Shown: piece by piece, positions 1 through 13,274 of the stretch
Layout of the letters: the number at the start of each line of letters is the position of its first letter
Position numbering within the stretch: the stretch's first letter is position 1
Assembly (NCBI RefSeq): GCF_000004075.3
Contig: NC_026656.2
Span: 1,798,001-1,862,000, forward strand
DNA length: 64,000 nt
Source of the DNA: Cucumis sativus
Lineage: Eukaryota; Streptophyta; Magnoliopsida; Cucurbitales; Cucurbitaceae
Direction of reading: 5' to 3'
Notes under the pieces: generated by a model
Seen by the model: only the letters and a program-made list of their open reading frames with translations
The model's database searches: none
What the model was told of the DNA's origin: nothing
Made by a program: the position numbers and the translations under genes

Positions 1-3000
1 ACAAGTACATATAAAAGACAAAGAAAAAATAAAAAAAATAACATATATACATTCACATTTCACCACATCAAAGATAAAAGTATGTAAATAACCATATTTT
101 TGTGAATGGTTGGATATTTTAATCAAATGAAGACAAATTTAACTAAAGCATAGGAAGAAAATATGCGAAAAAGGGATGGTGTGGTCCTCATAGGATAAAA
201 GTTTTGAATGGTTTGTTTGAATGTGAACCATTCGTCCCTATTCAATTTTTTTAGTTAAAAACTGTTAGTTAGATTTAAAGTAAGTGTTATTGATTGAAAA
301 TTTAGAATTTTGTTATATTTTATGTAAATAGTTTCGCAAAGTTCGTTATTTATAGTAGGTTTTTTATAGAATTATTATTTTGACGAAGATGAATAAGTTG
401 GATTGAATAAGTAAGATAGCCAAAATGATTAGATTATAAAAACTTTCATTTTAAAATCAACTGAATTGACGGTAAATCATAAGAGACTTTATGTCATTTT
501 AAAAAAAAAATCAAACTACCAATGAGTTATAGTTAACTTTGGTTGTTTATATTTATGATATTATGTTTGCATAGTTAACATTTGAGCTCAAAACGTCTCT
601 TTTTAACTTTTATGGAACCAACCATAGTTAATATTCATTGGGTGTGGTTATGCTATCATAACTTGATATTGTAATCGATGTCTTAAGTGCATCATCAAGA
701 CAATTTCTAACAGCTCCTTTATAAATAATCAAGTGAGAATCTAGACGAATTCTCTAGAAAGTTGAAATAAGAGGAAGAACTTGAATAGAGAAATTTCTCT
801 TTTGCATATTATTATCAGTGTGTCCTCTGCTTTCTCTCCATTGCTACAAGGTTGTCTTCCATAAATCTTCCAAGATCCCCTGTAGGTTCTACAACGTTTT
901 CCATTTGACTTTTTAAGCTAAGTCCTTATTTGTTTCTATATAGATTTTCCATGGCTCGTCAAATTCCTCAATGTGACTCTTAAGTAATATGTTTTTTCAC
1001 GGATCCGACATAGGGTCTCTCTACACTTTCATATGTTCTCTAAGCTACTTCTAGATTTTCTTATAAGTCAATAAGTTTAAGATCTCTTAAAACAACTCTC
1101 AACTCTATCCTATCACTTAGCTTAGATTTATAAATGTTTTACCAAACATGTAGTCAATAATAAAAAAAAATGAACATAAACATAGTTCAATTGACGTAAC
1201 ATTTGTATTATCAACTTTGAAGTTAGAGGTTTTATTTTTCTACCCATATATTCGAGAGAGAGAGAGTTGTGCTGCACAATAGTCGAAATACATGTATTAA
1301 ACTCGTAAGAAAGATGATTACTTACTTCTTAAGACTTCACGAATTTAAATAAAAATAAATGCAAAAAATCAAGAGATTAAATCCACAAATTTATAACTTA
1401 GCCAACGGACAAAAAACTTTTTTTAAAAAATCTAACTTCGATTAAAATACTTAAATTATAATTGAATTTAAAAACTATTGATTATGGTCCAATGATTAGA
1501 GAAACGTATGTGATTAAACTAATTAATCGCATTAACGAATTTGAACCGGCTTTTTCTTAGCTGGAAAATCAGAGAAAAAAACAATGAGAATTTACGACGT
1601 GGCATTTTGCTGACGTGACAGCACGTTGTAGCCGAACCGTATCTCTCTTTTTCCTTTGCCGACACCCTAAACGGTGTTTCTGACGTGGCTTTTCTCTTTG
1701 CAAACTTTGTTATTTTAATGTTAATAATAATTTGTTTTAATAAATATATTAAAATTATGAGAGAAAATTCTTCCCATTACACATCCAATATCTTTCTACT
1801 CATATTTATATTTATGGGTTTTGGAAATTAAAAATTTATACGTTTAATAGCACATTTTAATTATAATATTTGTTTAAATATTTAAATTAACCGAATTAGA
1901 TTTTAGTATATTTTGTAAATAGTTTCTATTTTTTTATATATTTAAAAAGATCCCTCTAAAATATCTAAACAAATTTAAATGAATGAAAAGAAGTGTGAGA
2001 CTAGTTTCTAATTTGGATAAAATCTAGCTAATTGTTTTGAAATTTGTGATCTAGATAGAAGACATTTTGAAATACGATTTTGCGATAAGAATTGGCATTT
2101 GAATCAATCCGCATAAAAGATTAAGTGATAAAATCATACATGGTTACATATAAGTTTTACGATTAAAAATTTAATTTGTGAGAAACAAAAAAGTCTACGA
2201 GGTGGGGTGTGACAGGAAGTAATAAAATATAAGTGTTAATAAAACACAAGGTTCGTTAAGTACGTTTTGATTTAGAGAGGTTTGATGTAGTTGCTACTAT
2301 GACTTGTTAAGTAGGTTGACAAAGTGAGCTTATCTCAGTGGTAATTGATCGATATGACTTTTCATTCCAGAAATGAAAGGCTTGATCGCTCATCTTTACA
2401 GTTGTTGTACTCGAAGACTGACTTTTGTTTATAAGTCTTTATACTTTTAAAATACTTATTTTGGTCTATATATTTTGAACTTTTGGTTGATGTATTTTCA
2501 AAACATTTTAATCGTTGTACTTTCAATTTTGGAACTTGAGTTTTTAAATAGTGATACTTTTAACTCTTTAAAATAATAATAATAAAAAAAAAAAACAAAT
2601 AAACTCAGTTGAATATATAGAAACCTAAATAGACATTTTGTTAGTATAAGAACGAAAATGAATTAAAGTTAAAAGTATATGAACCAAAACAACATTTAAA
2701 TAAAAACACTAAAATTTTAAAGTAAATATAGCTCGATTAAGATATAAACATGTATTAGTGATCAATATGTCTACGATTTGAAGTTCCATTGCCTCGTTGA
2801 AAATACAAGTAAATTAATAACTAAGTGAGTGGAGATTCAAATTCTTTAATTTTCTTTTTATTCAATCATATATGATTTGTAAAGATAAGAGAATTCCAAA
2901 CTTAACTAATCTTGTTTTACGAAACTTAACTATTTTGATTGAAGTTATATATTTTAATCGATTAAATTATATTAAGTTTAGACAAATTTCCAACTCATAT

Positions 3001-3750
3001 TATTTGAACTCAAACATATATATGTATATTTTAGTGCATATATGTAAAGTCAAACATTATTTATTTTTAAAATTTTAAAAGTAAAGTCAAATTGTTACTT
3101 GTATGCATATAATATTTTATATGTATATGTTTGTAGTCATTAGTAAACATGTGAATAAAACATTAGATTAAGAGGAGGTCACGTTTCGAACCTATGTTGT
3201 TTGAATAAAGAAATTAAGATTTAATTGCTAAATTACGTTTACGAATAATATGCACACAATCATATTATAAGTTAACTTATTTTTTGAAAATATTTACGTT
3301 TTATTTGATAACTATCAATAATTTATAATTTTATTATTTGAAAATTAACACCCACCTCAACTCTTATCTGTTGTTTGCTTTAAAAAAGAAATCATAGTTT
3401 CAAAAAGTAAAAGATTATTTTAAGAACTTGTAATCTAATTTTGATTTAAGTCAAATTTAGAAATGTGAATTCTATTTAAAGAAATAAAAAGAAAATAGGT
3501 TCAAAATGTTTTATTTATTTAAAGAGAATGTTAGATTACAACACAATAAAATTCTATTATTTAATTTAATTTAGTTTTAAAAAGTCTTATTTGCATTAAT
3601 TTTATGAAAAATTCTTTATTTGTTAATCTAATTATGAATGCGACCAAGGAATAATTGAAAGGTCCCACTCCAAATTCGCCCATTCCAATTCCCAAACCAT
3701 AAGATCATACATCCATTGGCCAAATCCTAGAGATAAAAATCAGCTCGGAT
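1..3750. other. Gene-free left flank
   Basis: No coding exon, RNA gene or recognisable transposon protein could be read on either strand. The stretch is AT-rich with many short homopolymer runs. It holds a foldback-type repeat (2431-2725) and a short GC-richer island with several ACGT cores (about 1590-1700), both listed separately. The part from 700 to 1100 is less AT-rich and has no long ORF. It may be old repeat debris, but I could not assign a family. Confidence 0.6.
2431..2725. repeat. Imperfect foldback (MITE-like) repeat
   Basis: The left part (about 2430-2490) reads like 'tttatactttt...ttggtctatatattttgaac'. The right part (about 2610-2725), read on the other strand, gives the matching theme 'ttggttcatatacttttaact'. 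The two halves form an imperfect inverted repeat with a central A-rich run. Repeats of this wording, about colour-neutral phrases such as 'ttggtctatatacttt', are widespread in dicot intergenic DNA. No transposase is present. The exact ends and target-site duplication were not established. Confidence 0.4.
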
Positions 3751-3803
3751 TCTGCAAAGCTCCCTCCCTCCCTCTCTCTTTGAATGTGAGAACGAGAGCC
3801 ATT

Positions 3804-6800
3804 ATGTTCCTCCTCAGACCCATCTTCTTCTTTTCCCTTCTTTTTTACTCTCTCTTCCTTGTCTCTCATTCTTCACTCACCGTCTCTGCTCTCAGCGCCA
3901 TTCCCATCTTCGGTACTCTTCTTTAATTTCTTTCCCCTTTTCTGGGTTTCTTTCAAAAACTCCATTTTTGTATAATCTGTGTTTTTTTCCTCTCTTGGGA
4001 TTTGTTGAAAATCAGAAAACTCTGCTGGGGTTGAGGAATTTCAGGTGTCGGAGCCATGGAGGACTGGAAGAAGCCTTGCCGAGCAGGACCCTGCTGTGAA
4101 CTCGTCTCTGGTTTTGGCTGAAGACAGGACTCGGAGGAAAGACCCCCTTGATGACTTTAAACCTTATACGGGTGGATGGAATATAAGCAACCAACATTAC
4201 TGGGCTGTAAGTTCTGTTATTTGTGATTACTCTGCTTTTGTTGTTGTGTTGTGGTTTATGTGTTGCCCTTTTTGGTCTCGTCTCCATTTAGACTGATTTT
4301 GTTGTTGTAAAGAATGTCTTGGTTGTTTTTTTCACTATGTTGTTTCCTCCAAGACCAATCTTATCATCTGTGTTTATATGTTTATTTAATCTTCCCTGTT
4401 TTGTGAATCCAAAAGTGTAAACTGATGAGTGAGTCAGTTGTTTCTCACAATTTTTGGGAATGGAAATTAGTATATGAGTTACAAGTGGTTATCAATGTTA
4501 ATTGTAGAGGAAATGGTATTTTATAGGATTTAAACGGAGAATCTTCTGTCTGTTGTGATATCATGCCAAATCACCATTGAACTCACGGGCTTAAGCTCAT
4601 TTATTCGTGATCTTCGTCGAAGTGAACAATCGTGTGATTGTTTCTATGTCGTTTTGAACTTTTCTGCACGTAGTGAAAATCATTGATCTTCTTTATCCTC
4701 TACTTGGTAGTGTTTGTATTTCTGTCATTTCTTGTAAGAGAAGAAAAAGGAAGGAAATTTTAGAGCATGGTCATATGTGGCCTATGCCGTGTGTCTATTT
4801 TTATGGATTAAGTTTTAGATGGATTTTCTTTGCTTGAAATTAGATCTGTTTCAGTTGAGATCTTTGACGATTAGATTCAGATCGGTTTAGATGTTAATTA
4901 TTGGCTAAACTTTAACTTGGGTTCATGTTTTTAGGTCCTATCTTCATTACTTTTTGTGTCATTTGATATTTATGTTAACCATGGTGCCTTCTTTCCTGTT
5001 CCAATTTGATGCAGTCTGTTGCTTTTACTTCTATTCCATTCTCTGTCCTTGGTATTGCTTGGTTTGTGCTCTTCGGGATATGCTTGTTCATCACCTGTCT
5101 TTGCTGTTGCTGTTGTCGGAGGGAGCCTTATGGCTATTCTCGAACGGCCTATGCTCTTTCTCTTGCTTTCCTCATATTCTTCACCATCTCAGCAATGTAA
5201 GCATCCTTCTCCCTCCAATTCTGCAGTTTCAATATTCTAATTTGGCTCAGAAGTTAATATGAAAATATCTCTGTTTCCATACTCTGTATCAGTGTAGGAT
5301 GTGTCGTGTTATATGTTGGTCAAGGGAAGTTTCATAGCCGTACATCGAGCACATTGGAATATATAGTAAATCAGGCAGATGGAACTGCTGAAAACCTTAA
5401 GAATTTGTCGGTGTATCTGTCTTCAGCAAAGTCAATCAAAGTTGATTCGATATTTCTGACTCCAGATATCCAGAAAGGGATTGACGATATTGGCACAAAG
5501 ATAAGTTCTGTTTCTTCCACTCTTACCGATGCAGCTTCTAATAACTCAGACACGATACAAAAAGGCCTAGATAAAAAGTAAGTAGAACCTCTTCTATCAA
5601 AGTTCACTGCTTTCAGTGACCAGGAGTAACAAGTTTTCGTGTTCTGTATCGCAGCCGACTCATCCTCATTATTATTGCTGCTGTTATGCTCTTGTTGGCA
5701 TTTATTGGATTCTGTAAGTGTTTTTAATTATGCGAGATAAATTATGAACTGACCATAAATGTAACCTTTCTTATATTTTTATTGATTCCTGATCCAGTAT
5801 GTTCCATCTTCGGATTGCAGTGTGTTGTATACACGTAAGTATATGTACAGTTCCGTTTTCTTTGTCGAAATCATGTTTTTGATGTCATATGATAATATAT
5901 TAACCACTTCCATGCTTAATGACTGCAGCTTGGTAATACTTGGTTGGATTCTTGTTACGGTCACGTTCTTTCTGTGTGGCGCGTTTCTTCTTCTTCATAA
6001 GTAAGAGCCTCTATTTCATTAAGAGTTCTTTTTTTTTTTTAATCAAAATGATGCATATAGGAAGAATGCATCATACACATTGCCAATGGAACTCTTTGGA
6101 TATTCAAAATGATAGATAGCTAAATGTGGCTTTGGCTTGGATTGAAAAGCAGCAGTTTTGAAACAGACATCTGTTGTTCATGAAGTGTTATTGTTTTGTT
6201 GAATGTTGTCTCTATCAGCTCCAAATTGATTCTTTTTTCGTTATATGCATTAGTGTGGTCGGAGATACATGTGTTGCAATGGAAGATTGGCTGCAGAATC
6301 CTACTGCCAACACGGCGTTAGACGATATCCTTCCTTGCGTCGATAATGCCACTGCCAAACAAATTCAGTCAGTAACAAAAAATGTGAGTTTCCAACTTGT
6401 TAGTTTGGTCAATGGAGTGATCAACACAGTCTCAAATGTCAACCCTCCTCCAAATATCGGCCCCCCTGTTAATTACAATCAATCTGGCCCATTGGTGCCA
6501 CCTCTATGTAGTCGGTTTAATTCCGATCTCACTAGTCGAACCTGCTTGGCGAATGAAGTACAACTGAACGAAGCTCCTGCGGTAAGAGATATATGTTAAT
6601 AGCTAGCTCAAACAAGTACATACAACATATCCTTTTACTACAATTTTTCTTCGATAATCTCATCGAGATCATGAAATTTTGCATGCAGGTTTGGAAGGAT
6701 TTCACTTGTCAAGTATCAGCTTCTGGCATTTGCACCACCACTGGCCGGTTGACTCCAGCTCTCTACAACCAAATGACAGCAGCAGCAAACGTGAGCTATG

Positions 6801-7060
6801 GTTTGTATCGCTATGGACCGTTCTTGGTCGAACTTGTGGACTGTACATTCGTTCGACAAGTATTTACCGATATCAGTAACAACCATTGTCCTGGTCTTCG
6901 ACTATACACGAAATGGATATACGTTGGTTTGGTTCTGATGTCTGGTGCTGTCATGTTCTCCCTGATCTTCTGGATTATATACGCAAGAGAACGACGACAT
7001 CGGGTTTATACAAAGCAGTTTATTTCCAGATCTCCAGGAGGAGAAGCCAAGGGAAACTAG
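3804..7060 (+). CDS. Five-pass plant transmembrane protein (tweety-like, At2g12400 type)
   Basis: Spliced model of nine exons: 3804-3912, 4016-4206, 5015-5196, 5293-5577, 5655-5713, 5798-5834, 5929-6000, 6254-6581 and 6689-7060. All introns are GT-AG and the frame stays open for 544 residues. The start is the first ATG after a CT-rich leader. It opens a hydrophobic signal peptide (about residues 1-30) that begins MFLLRPIFFFSLLFYS. Membrane segments lie near 101-135 (followed by a run of cysteines), 145-170, 256-280, 288-312 and 497-520. A large loop between segments 4 and 5 has many Asn and paired Cys residues and is probably extracytoplasmic. The C-terminus is short, basic and probably cytosolic. 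This layout matches the plant family annotated as plasma-membrane fusion or transmembrane proteins, which resembles animal tweety homologues. Its biochemical role is not established. Family assignment is from memory of length and topology. Confidence 0.85.
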
Positions 7061-7805
7061 ATATCAATCCCATGTACTCATGACATTACACTAAACACTT
7101 ACTCGAGTGTCTTTTTGTCTTTCAGTGTATATTATTTAATTATGTAACCAACTGAAAAGTTTCATTCATCTGATGTGATTTTAATGGGGTCACCTTTTAA
7201 AGCAAGAGCACTTAAGAGGAGGAAATTTCTCAGAAAGTAGACTGAAGGAGGATTCCTTTTCTACTTTGTTAAATCTTTAACATCGTTCTAGCTTTTCCAA
7301 TTGGAATATGAGTTTTGGGACAATGTGTCTAATAGTTTTTGAGACAGGCCCTTGGAGAAGACAGTCAAACCTTTCTTAGTTGAAAGTATATGCTTTAATA
7401 TTTGTAAGAAAAACTAGTTTTAAAGCAGTCAATTCAACACCAATAAATCAACAAACTGATAAACTTGGGGGTTATCTGCATTTCTTAACTTAGAATTAAA
7501 ATCTCTCCCCAAATATATATTATCTAAAAATTTACCTTTTTTTTCCTTTTTCCTTTAGTGGGTTTTGGAGGCTTACATTTTCTGAAGTAGGTCCATTAGG
7601 GTGACAAATGACATGATAATAGAAAGACAAATATTTTGGTTTCTTTTCCCAAAATTGGATATTTCACACCAAATGGCCTACTTGTTGAGTTGTTTGTATT
7701 GGTAAAATGTCATTATCATCATCCCCTTTGGTTGCTAATGGCTGGCCCCTCCATTTCCCTAATTTCAACTATTGTGGATATACATAACCCCTTCAAAATA
7801 TATTC

Positions 7806-7840
<35 letters not shown>
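7806..7840. repeat. (TG)n(TA)n microsatellite
   Basis: A short TG run passes directly into about 12 TA units. It lies roughly 750 bp downstream of the membrane-protein gene and has no coding context. Confidence 0.9.
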
Positions 7841-8344
7841 CCACCTACCATACTTTAGGATAGGTTGTTGTAATTTGTCCTATTTTTTTTAAACAATAAA
7901 ACAACCAAAAATAAAAATAATAGTAGTACAAAAATCCTTGTTCAAGAGCCATCATCACTAAGTTCTTCTCACATCAATAGTTACCATTATTACCATTATT
8001 ACAGCTTCACCTTTTAGAAGTAGATGGACTATAACGTAACAACTATAGATTGATTACTCATTACAATTTTAAATAATTAAAATTTTTTAGTTAAGGTTAT
8101 TTTTTAAAAAATTAAAGTTGCATAGCTCAATAAAATATATTATCATGGAGAGGGAAGTATTGTGTAGAAAGTTTCTTTTATCTAATAAACGTTTTTAAAA
8201 TTAGGAAGCAAAATAGAAAATGAAGAAAAGAAGTTTAAATTTTGATTTAGAGTCCCTTTTATGTCTTATTGTCAACCTCTTAAGCAGTGTTTCCAAAATT
8301 CATATATAGAAAATTTGAAAACCATGACTAAGAAATGGTGTGAA

Positions 8345-8365
8345 ATATATATATATATATATATA
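8345..8365. repeat. (AT)n microsatellite
   Basis: About ten AT units within AT-rich spacer. Confidence 0.85.
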
Positions 8366-9841
8366 ATGGTTGTCAAGCAATGCTTGAATCAATAGTAATT
8401 TATTATAAAAAAAAACAATAATAAAGATCAAAATAAAAAAAAAATTATAAATTGTAAGTTAGAAATTGATTAAGAGACAAAACAATGTTGATTTGATTCC
8501 AAATGAATTTTTAATTAATTGATTTCCATATTCTATAGTTCAAAATCTTATATATTTGATGTGGGTCCAACTACAAATTAAACTATCATATATATGATAT
8601 TTATAAAAGTAAATAATAAATGGGATATATATATCAAACCCTATTCTTCCAAGTTGCATCAATCCACCAAAGCTTGAATTGACCCTTTGATTTTTCATAA
8701 TCCTTTTGAATTAAAACATTTTAGATAAGCATCAAAGTGAAGAGAGCTTATTCTTGAATGTGACAGTCAAAAACTAAAGTGGAATAAAATTATAAACTCA
8801 CTTGCAAGTCTATATTTATATTATTAAGATATATTCATATGATGGTAAAATATCTATCTATATGTATTAAATATTGAATTGTGAAGATTGATTATGATGA
8901 TGTTGAATATATCAAACATATTAATTACATACATTAAAAGTTTGAAAATATTTATATTTTCAAATCAAAAAGATAAAGATTAGTATTGGGAGCAGCCATG
9001 CATTATTTTTTATTTGGATAATCACAAAACCACTTTGCACATTTTTCTAAATTTTTATTATTTTAAAATTTAAAATTTATAAAAATAATGTTATATGATA
9101 TAATAATAATTATTATTATTTTGGGACCAATGCATGTCATTCTCTTCAAAAGGGCAACTTCTTTTATTTTTTTCTTAATTACATTTCAAATTCCGAACTC
9201 CAAAATCAATTATTTAAAATAACAATTTCAATAAAAAAAAATATTTGAAAAAAAGATAGATAATTTATATTGAAATTAATTAATAAAATTAAAACGTCTA
9301 TTAAACAAGTTAAAATATGATTATTGATAATATAAAGAAATAAATTAGGTCTTTTTGATAGAGGAAAGCACAAGTCAAAATTTGGAAGGTGAGATGTCAT
9401 TTTTTAAGAAATGATTGTATATATTATGTATGCCTCTCTAAAAATGATTTAGATATAATATATAATATGATATAGTTTATGTTTAGGTCAAACCTAGTAC
9501 ACATCTTCTCAAACTTTGCATTTTTCTTTAATAATCATAAGTGATCATTGTTTAAATAATCTTCTATAAGTAAGGGTCCATTTAAGTTTTTAGATAATGA
9601 CAACGTAATAACAAAATTGTATATCTTTTGAAATAATTGAGTACAAAAAAATGTATTCATTCAAATATAATTTGATATATAAAACGTCAATTATTACCAT
9701 TCTAAACGTTAGTAGTTCGAATACCCACTTGATACATTAGAAATAGATAATAAATTTAAATGTTAGATTATATTAAATTAACACTTGAAGAATTTTTAAA
9801 ATGATTTTTTCGAGATTAACAATATAATCTCCCTTGATTTG

Positions 9842-9861
9842 ATATATATATATATATATAT
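9842..9861. repeat. (AT)n microsatellite
   Basis: About ten AT units within AT-rich spacer. Confidence 0.85.
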
Positions 9862-12800
9862 TTGGGTGAATGCGCAAATTAATTAATGTGAATAAAAAAA
9901 TAGCTCACCATTCTTTTTGGTCTAACACGAAGAATTTGTCCTCAAATAATTTAGGAGTAAATATGACATTGTAAAATAGTGTGTTTGAACCTTTGATTGA
10001 AGATGAAGAATGGTTTTGTATATCATATAAAGATTCTCCTTAATAGGAGAATCAACTATCTAAATTCTAAATAAAGATTTCATGAACATGTTGTAAATTA
10101 TATGCAACAAGTAAATAATAATTATGTTTTTTGAATTGATTCAATATAGTTGTGTTATAAAGTATAGATATGATACCATATTTAATGGCCAAAATTAAAT
10201 AAAAGCATATACGTTTGAATCACGTCAAATTGACGAGAAAATTTTAAATTTTCTTAAATGATATTCAAATTTAGATTTTATAAATACATCGACTGTATAG
10301 TTTTTTTTTTTTTTTCTTTGTGGACAAATTTAGTTGATCGGTGGATTTAATAAATTTGATAAAAAATATAGAAATTTTTAGGTCAATGTATGTATTTGAT
10401 ATTTGTACTTTGAAAAGGTTATAATAAACAAAAGTGCTTCCCTCTCGATTAGGGAAAGATTACCTTAAAGAAAAGAGTATATGATCGATCCCTATCAAAA
10501 GCACTTTTTCAATTATTAGAAAATTTGATATTTCTTAATTCCTTTCTTTAAAAATATAATTTTTTTCCGAATATCAAATAAAAAGCAAATTCTAAATCTA
10601 TTTAATTTATAAAATATCTAAACTTTATAGATTTTTTAATTTAACCCCGAATTAGTAATTGTTATAATAAAAAAATTGAATTTTTGTTAATATTTCAATT
10701 ACATTATTTTTACAAAATTTTGTCTCAAATTTATCATTAATGTGTTAAACAATTTTTTTAAAACTCCTTCGTGTATTTACTATGATAATTGATATTTTAA
10801 AATTAATTTTGACATTTAAAGAATTATAGACACATTTACAAATAAATACATGAACTAAAAGGATTGAAGTTATCTCAATTTATGAAAAGTTATGAATTTC
10901 GTTAACTCAAATTATAAGATTCACACTAAAATCTAAAATTTAGAAGAGGGTATGAATTGATTCACTTGTGAAAGTTCATACATAGATTGATACAACTATT
11001 AGTTCATGATTTTAATTTTAAAAAAAAAACAGAATAATGGAAGAGACTAGATATTGGGTTGGCAAAGAATGTTGGTATTAAATTAATAATGTTACACCCC
11101 AACTACTTAGACCCCTAAGAGATCAAACCAAATATTTGAGTAAAGAAAAGGCTAAACCAACCCTATTTATGATAATAAATAACCTTCCAAATATTTGCTC
11201 ATTTTCTTCGATAATGTCATTTTTAAACATAAATATAATTTTGGGACCATTTTTAATGTTGGAACCCATAAATTTAATTAGTTAGTTGAGGAATGAACCC
11301 TTTTAATACACCACTTTTTAAATTTTGATATATAGTGAAAGATTGATTGTAAAAAATCTATGTATTATAACATTTAACCCATAAATTTTAACTCCACTTT
11401 TAAAGTTTTGGAATATAGTTTTTGAGATATTTATATATAAAAAAAGTTAAATTTGTAACATTAAAAAAAGTATTTTCAAATAAAAAATTATTAAATTACA
11501 CCAAAATTTTAAATTGTAATTTTTCTTTTACATGTTGAAAAAAAATGAAACTCAGGCTTCTTTTCTTTTACATATTACAAATACACCGTAAGCTTTTAAA
11601 AAATAGAGTGAATAATAGACGTATTTATGTTATTAGTTAAAATAGATTTAATTTAAATGGAGGGCAATTTGGGATTAAAAAAGAAGAAGCCTGATTGGAT
11701 AGGATAGACTCAGAAGGACGTGTAATCCAAAGCGGATCTGATGCTTACGTGGCAAAAAATCATGGAATAGCATGACAGCTGTCAGATCAAACGGTGCAAT
11801 TTTTGTCGTTTTGGTATTTTCGGGTTAGACAGCCGAAAAGGAAAAAATGAACAAAACAGAAAAGAAAAATAACAAAAAGGGGTAAATAGCAATATACCAA
11901 AAGAAAGAAGGGGCAAAACTAAAATAAAAATAAAAATAAAAATAAAACTAAGCTCATTCACCTGAACCATAGCCCGGTTCAACTAACCCAACCTCTGGAG
12001 GGTTGGTTGGGTTGGGTTAAACTTAAAACATTATTTGTAACTTTCCCCATCAAAAATAAAAAAGAGTCAAAGTAAATTATTTTTTTCATTTCTTTTTTTT
12101 TTTATTTTTGCTGTTCAACTTTCGTAGTTATTTATTGTTTTCGTATTTGATCCCCTACATTTCTTTTTCTAAACAGTAATTACCTTGCCATAAATATCAA
12201 AGTTATTTTGTAACTATAACTTTTTAAATTAGTTTATTTATTTACTTACCAAAATTAATACATGTTGATAGAATTTGTTTAATTTGATCCATATATTTAT
12301 TACCATGTCAATGTTTTAAATGGATTTATATAAATTTAGAAATTAAAATAAGCATTTGAAAGATAATGAAAAAAATATGAAAGTTTGAAAACTAAAATAT
12401 ATGATTCATATTCTATTTTTTTAATATGTGATATTGATTATTTTTCCATTTTAGTCATAACAGCACCACAATTTAGTTATGATTTAACATAAACTAAAGT
12501 ATAAATGTACACATAAAAATAAACAAACACAAACAAATTATTGTAAAAAATGATTGAATTTAACAACCTAAAATAATGGATTTTTTCTTGGTGTTTAAAA
12601 TAATTAAGATGATTAGGGAGGGAGGAAAGATGCTTTTATTTGTAATGAATATTATTTAAAATGAATAAAATCAAGATTTAGAGGTAAATGTGTGATTATA
12701 TTTTGAATTATTAGTTGAACAATCATAAGGAACATCACATGTATTTCTGCCCCCCATATTGGATCTGTGATTAAGTATGATTAATAATGCTTAGTATCTT

Positions 12801-13160
12801 TTTTGTTTAATCATGGACAGTAATGCTTTGTTATTATTATCATTATTATAGTTTTACTTTAATGAACAAATCACTTTGAACATTATAATAATAATAACTT
12901 GAAGATTCCACTCCACCTACATACATACAATTACACTTTTATTTATTATCCATTGATTTCATAATGTTCCAAATTGAATATAAGGAGTGGCCAATGGTCC
13001 ATCTTTTTCCCCATTAAAATAAATAAAAATCTCTTTTGTAATTGTGAAGTTTTGAAGGGTTATAAGAGTAATTTGTAATGAGGTGTGGTTTGCAAATATG
13101 TAAAAAGATGAAGGGTGTGTTAGAAAAAGACGCCGCTTTCAATATTTGCTGTTCGTTCAG

Positions 13161-13168
13161 TATAAATA
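13161..13168 (+). promoter_or_regulatory. TATA box of the serine-rich gene
   Basis: TATAAATA lies 107 bp upstream of the 13275 ATG. It is followed by a C-rich leader, which is the usual spacing for a plant RNA polymerase II core promoter with a short leader. Confidence 0.6.
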
Positions 13169-13274
13169 CATAGTGAGAGTGAAGATGGGTTTGCCAAACT
13201 CAACAGCCGAACGCGGCCTTTAAGGCTTTTAGACTACAAAGCTACATTCATCCCCCCGCTCTTCTCCGACGAAA

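Larger units (their letters stand above)
7200..13130. other. Gene-free interval
   Basis: About 6 kb of AT-rich spacer between the membrane protein and the serine-rich gene. It contains TA microsatellites at 7806-7840, 8345-8365 and 9842-9861. It also holds a short GC-richer patch at 11690-11800 and a T-rich or A-rich block at 11820-12020. The small frames found here are AT-biased, lack splice context and show no recognisable protein, so none is called. Confidence 0.6.

Noticed and set aside
700-1100. Possible LTR fragment
   Set aside because: No paired terminal repeats, primer-binding site or polyprotein fragment could be seen. Composition alone does not support the call.
5306-5581. Stand-alone frame in the tweety-like gene
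   Set aside because: It is simply exon 4 of the nine-exon gene plus a few intron bases, not a separate gene.
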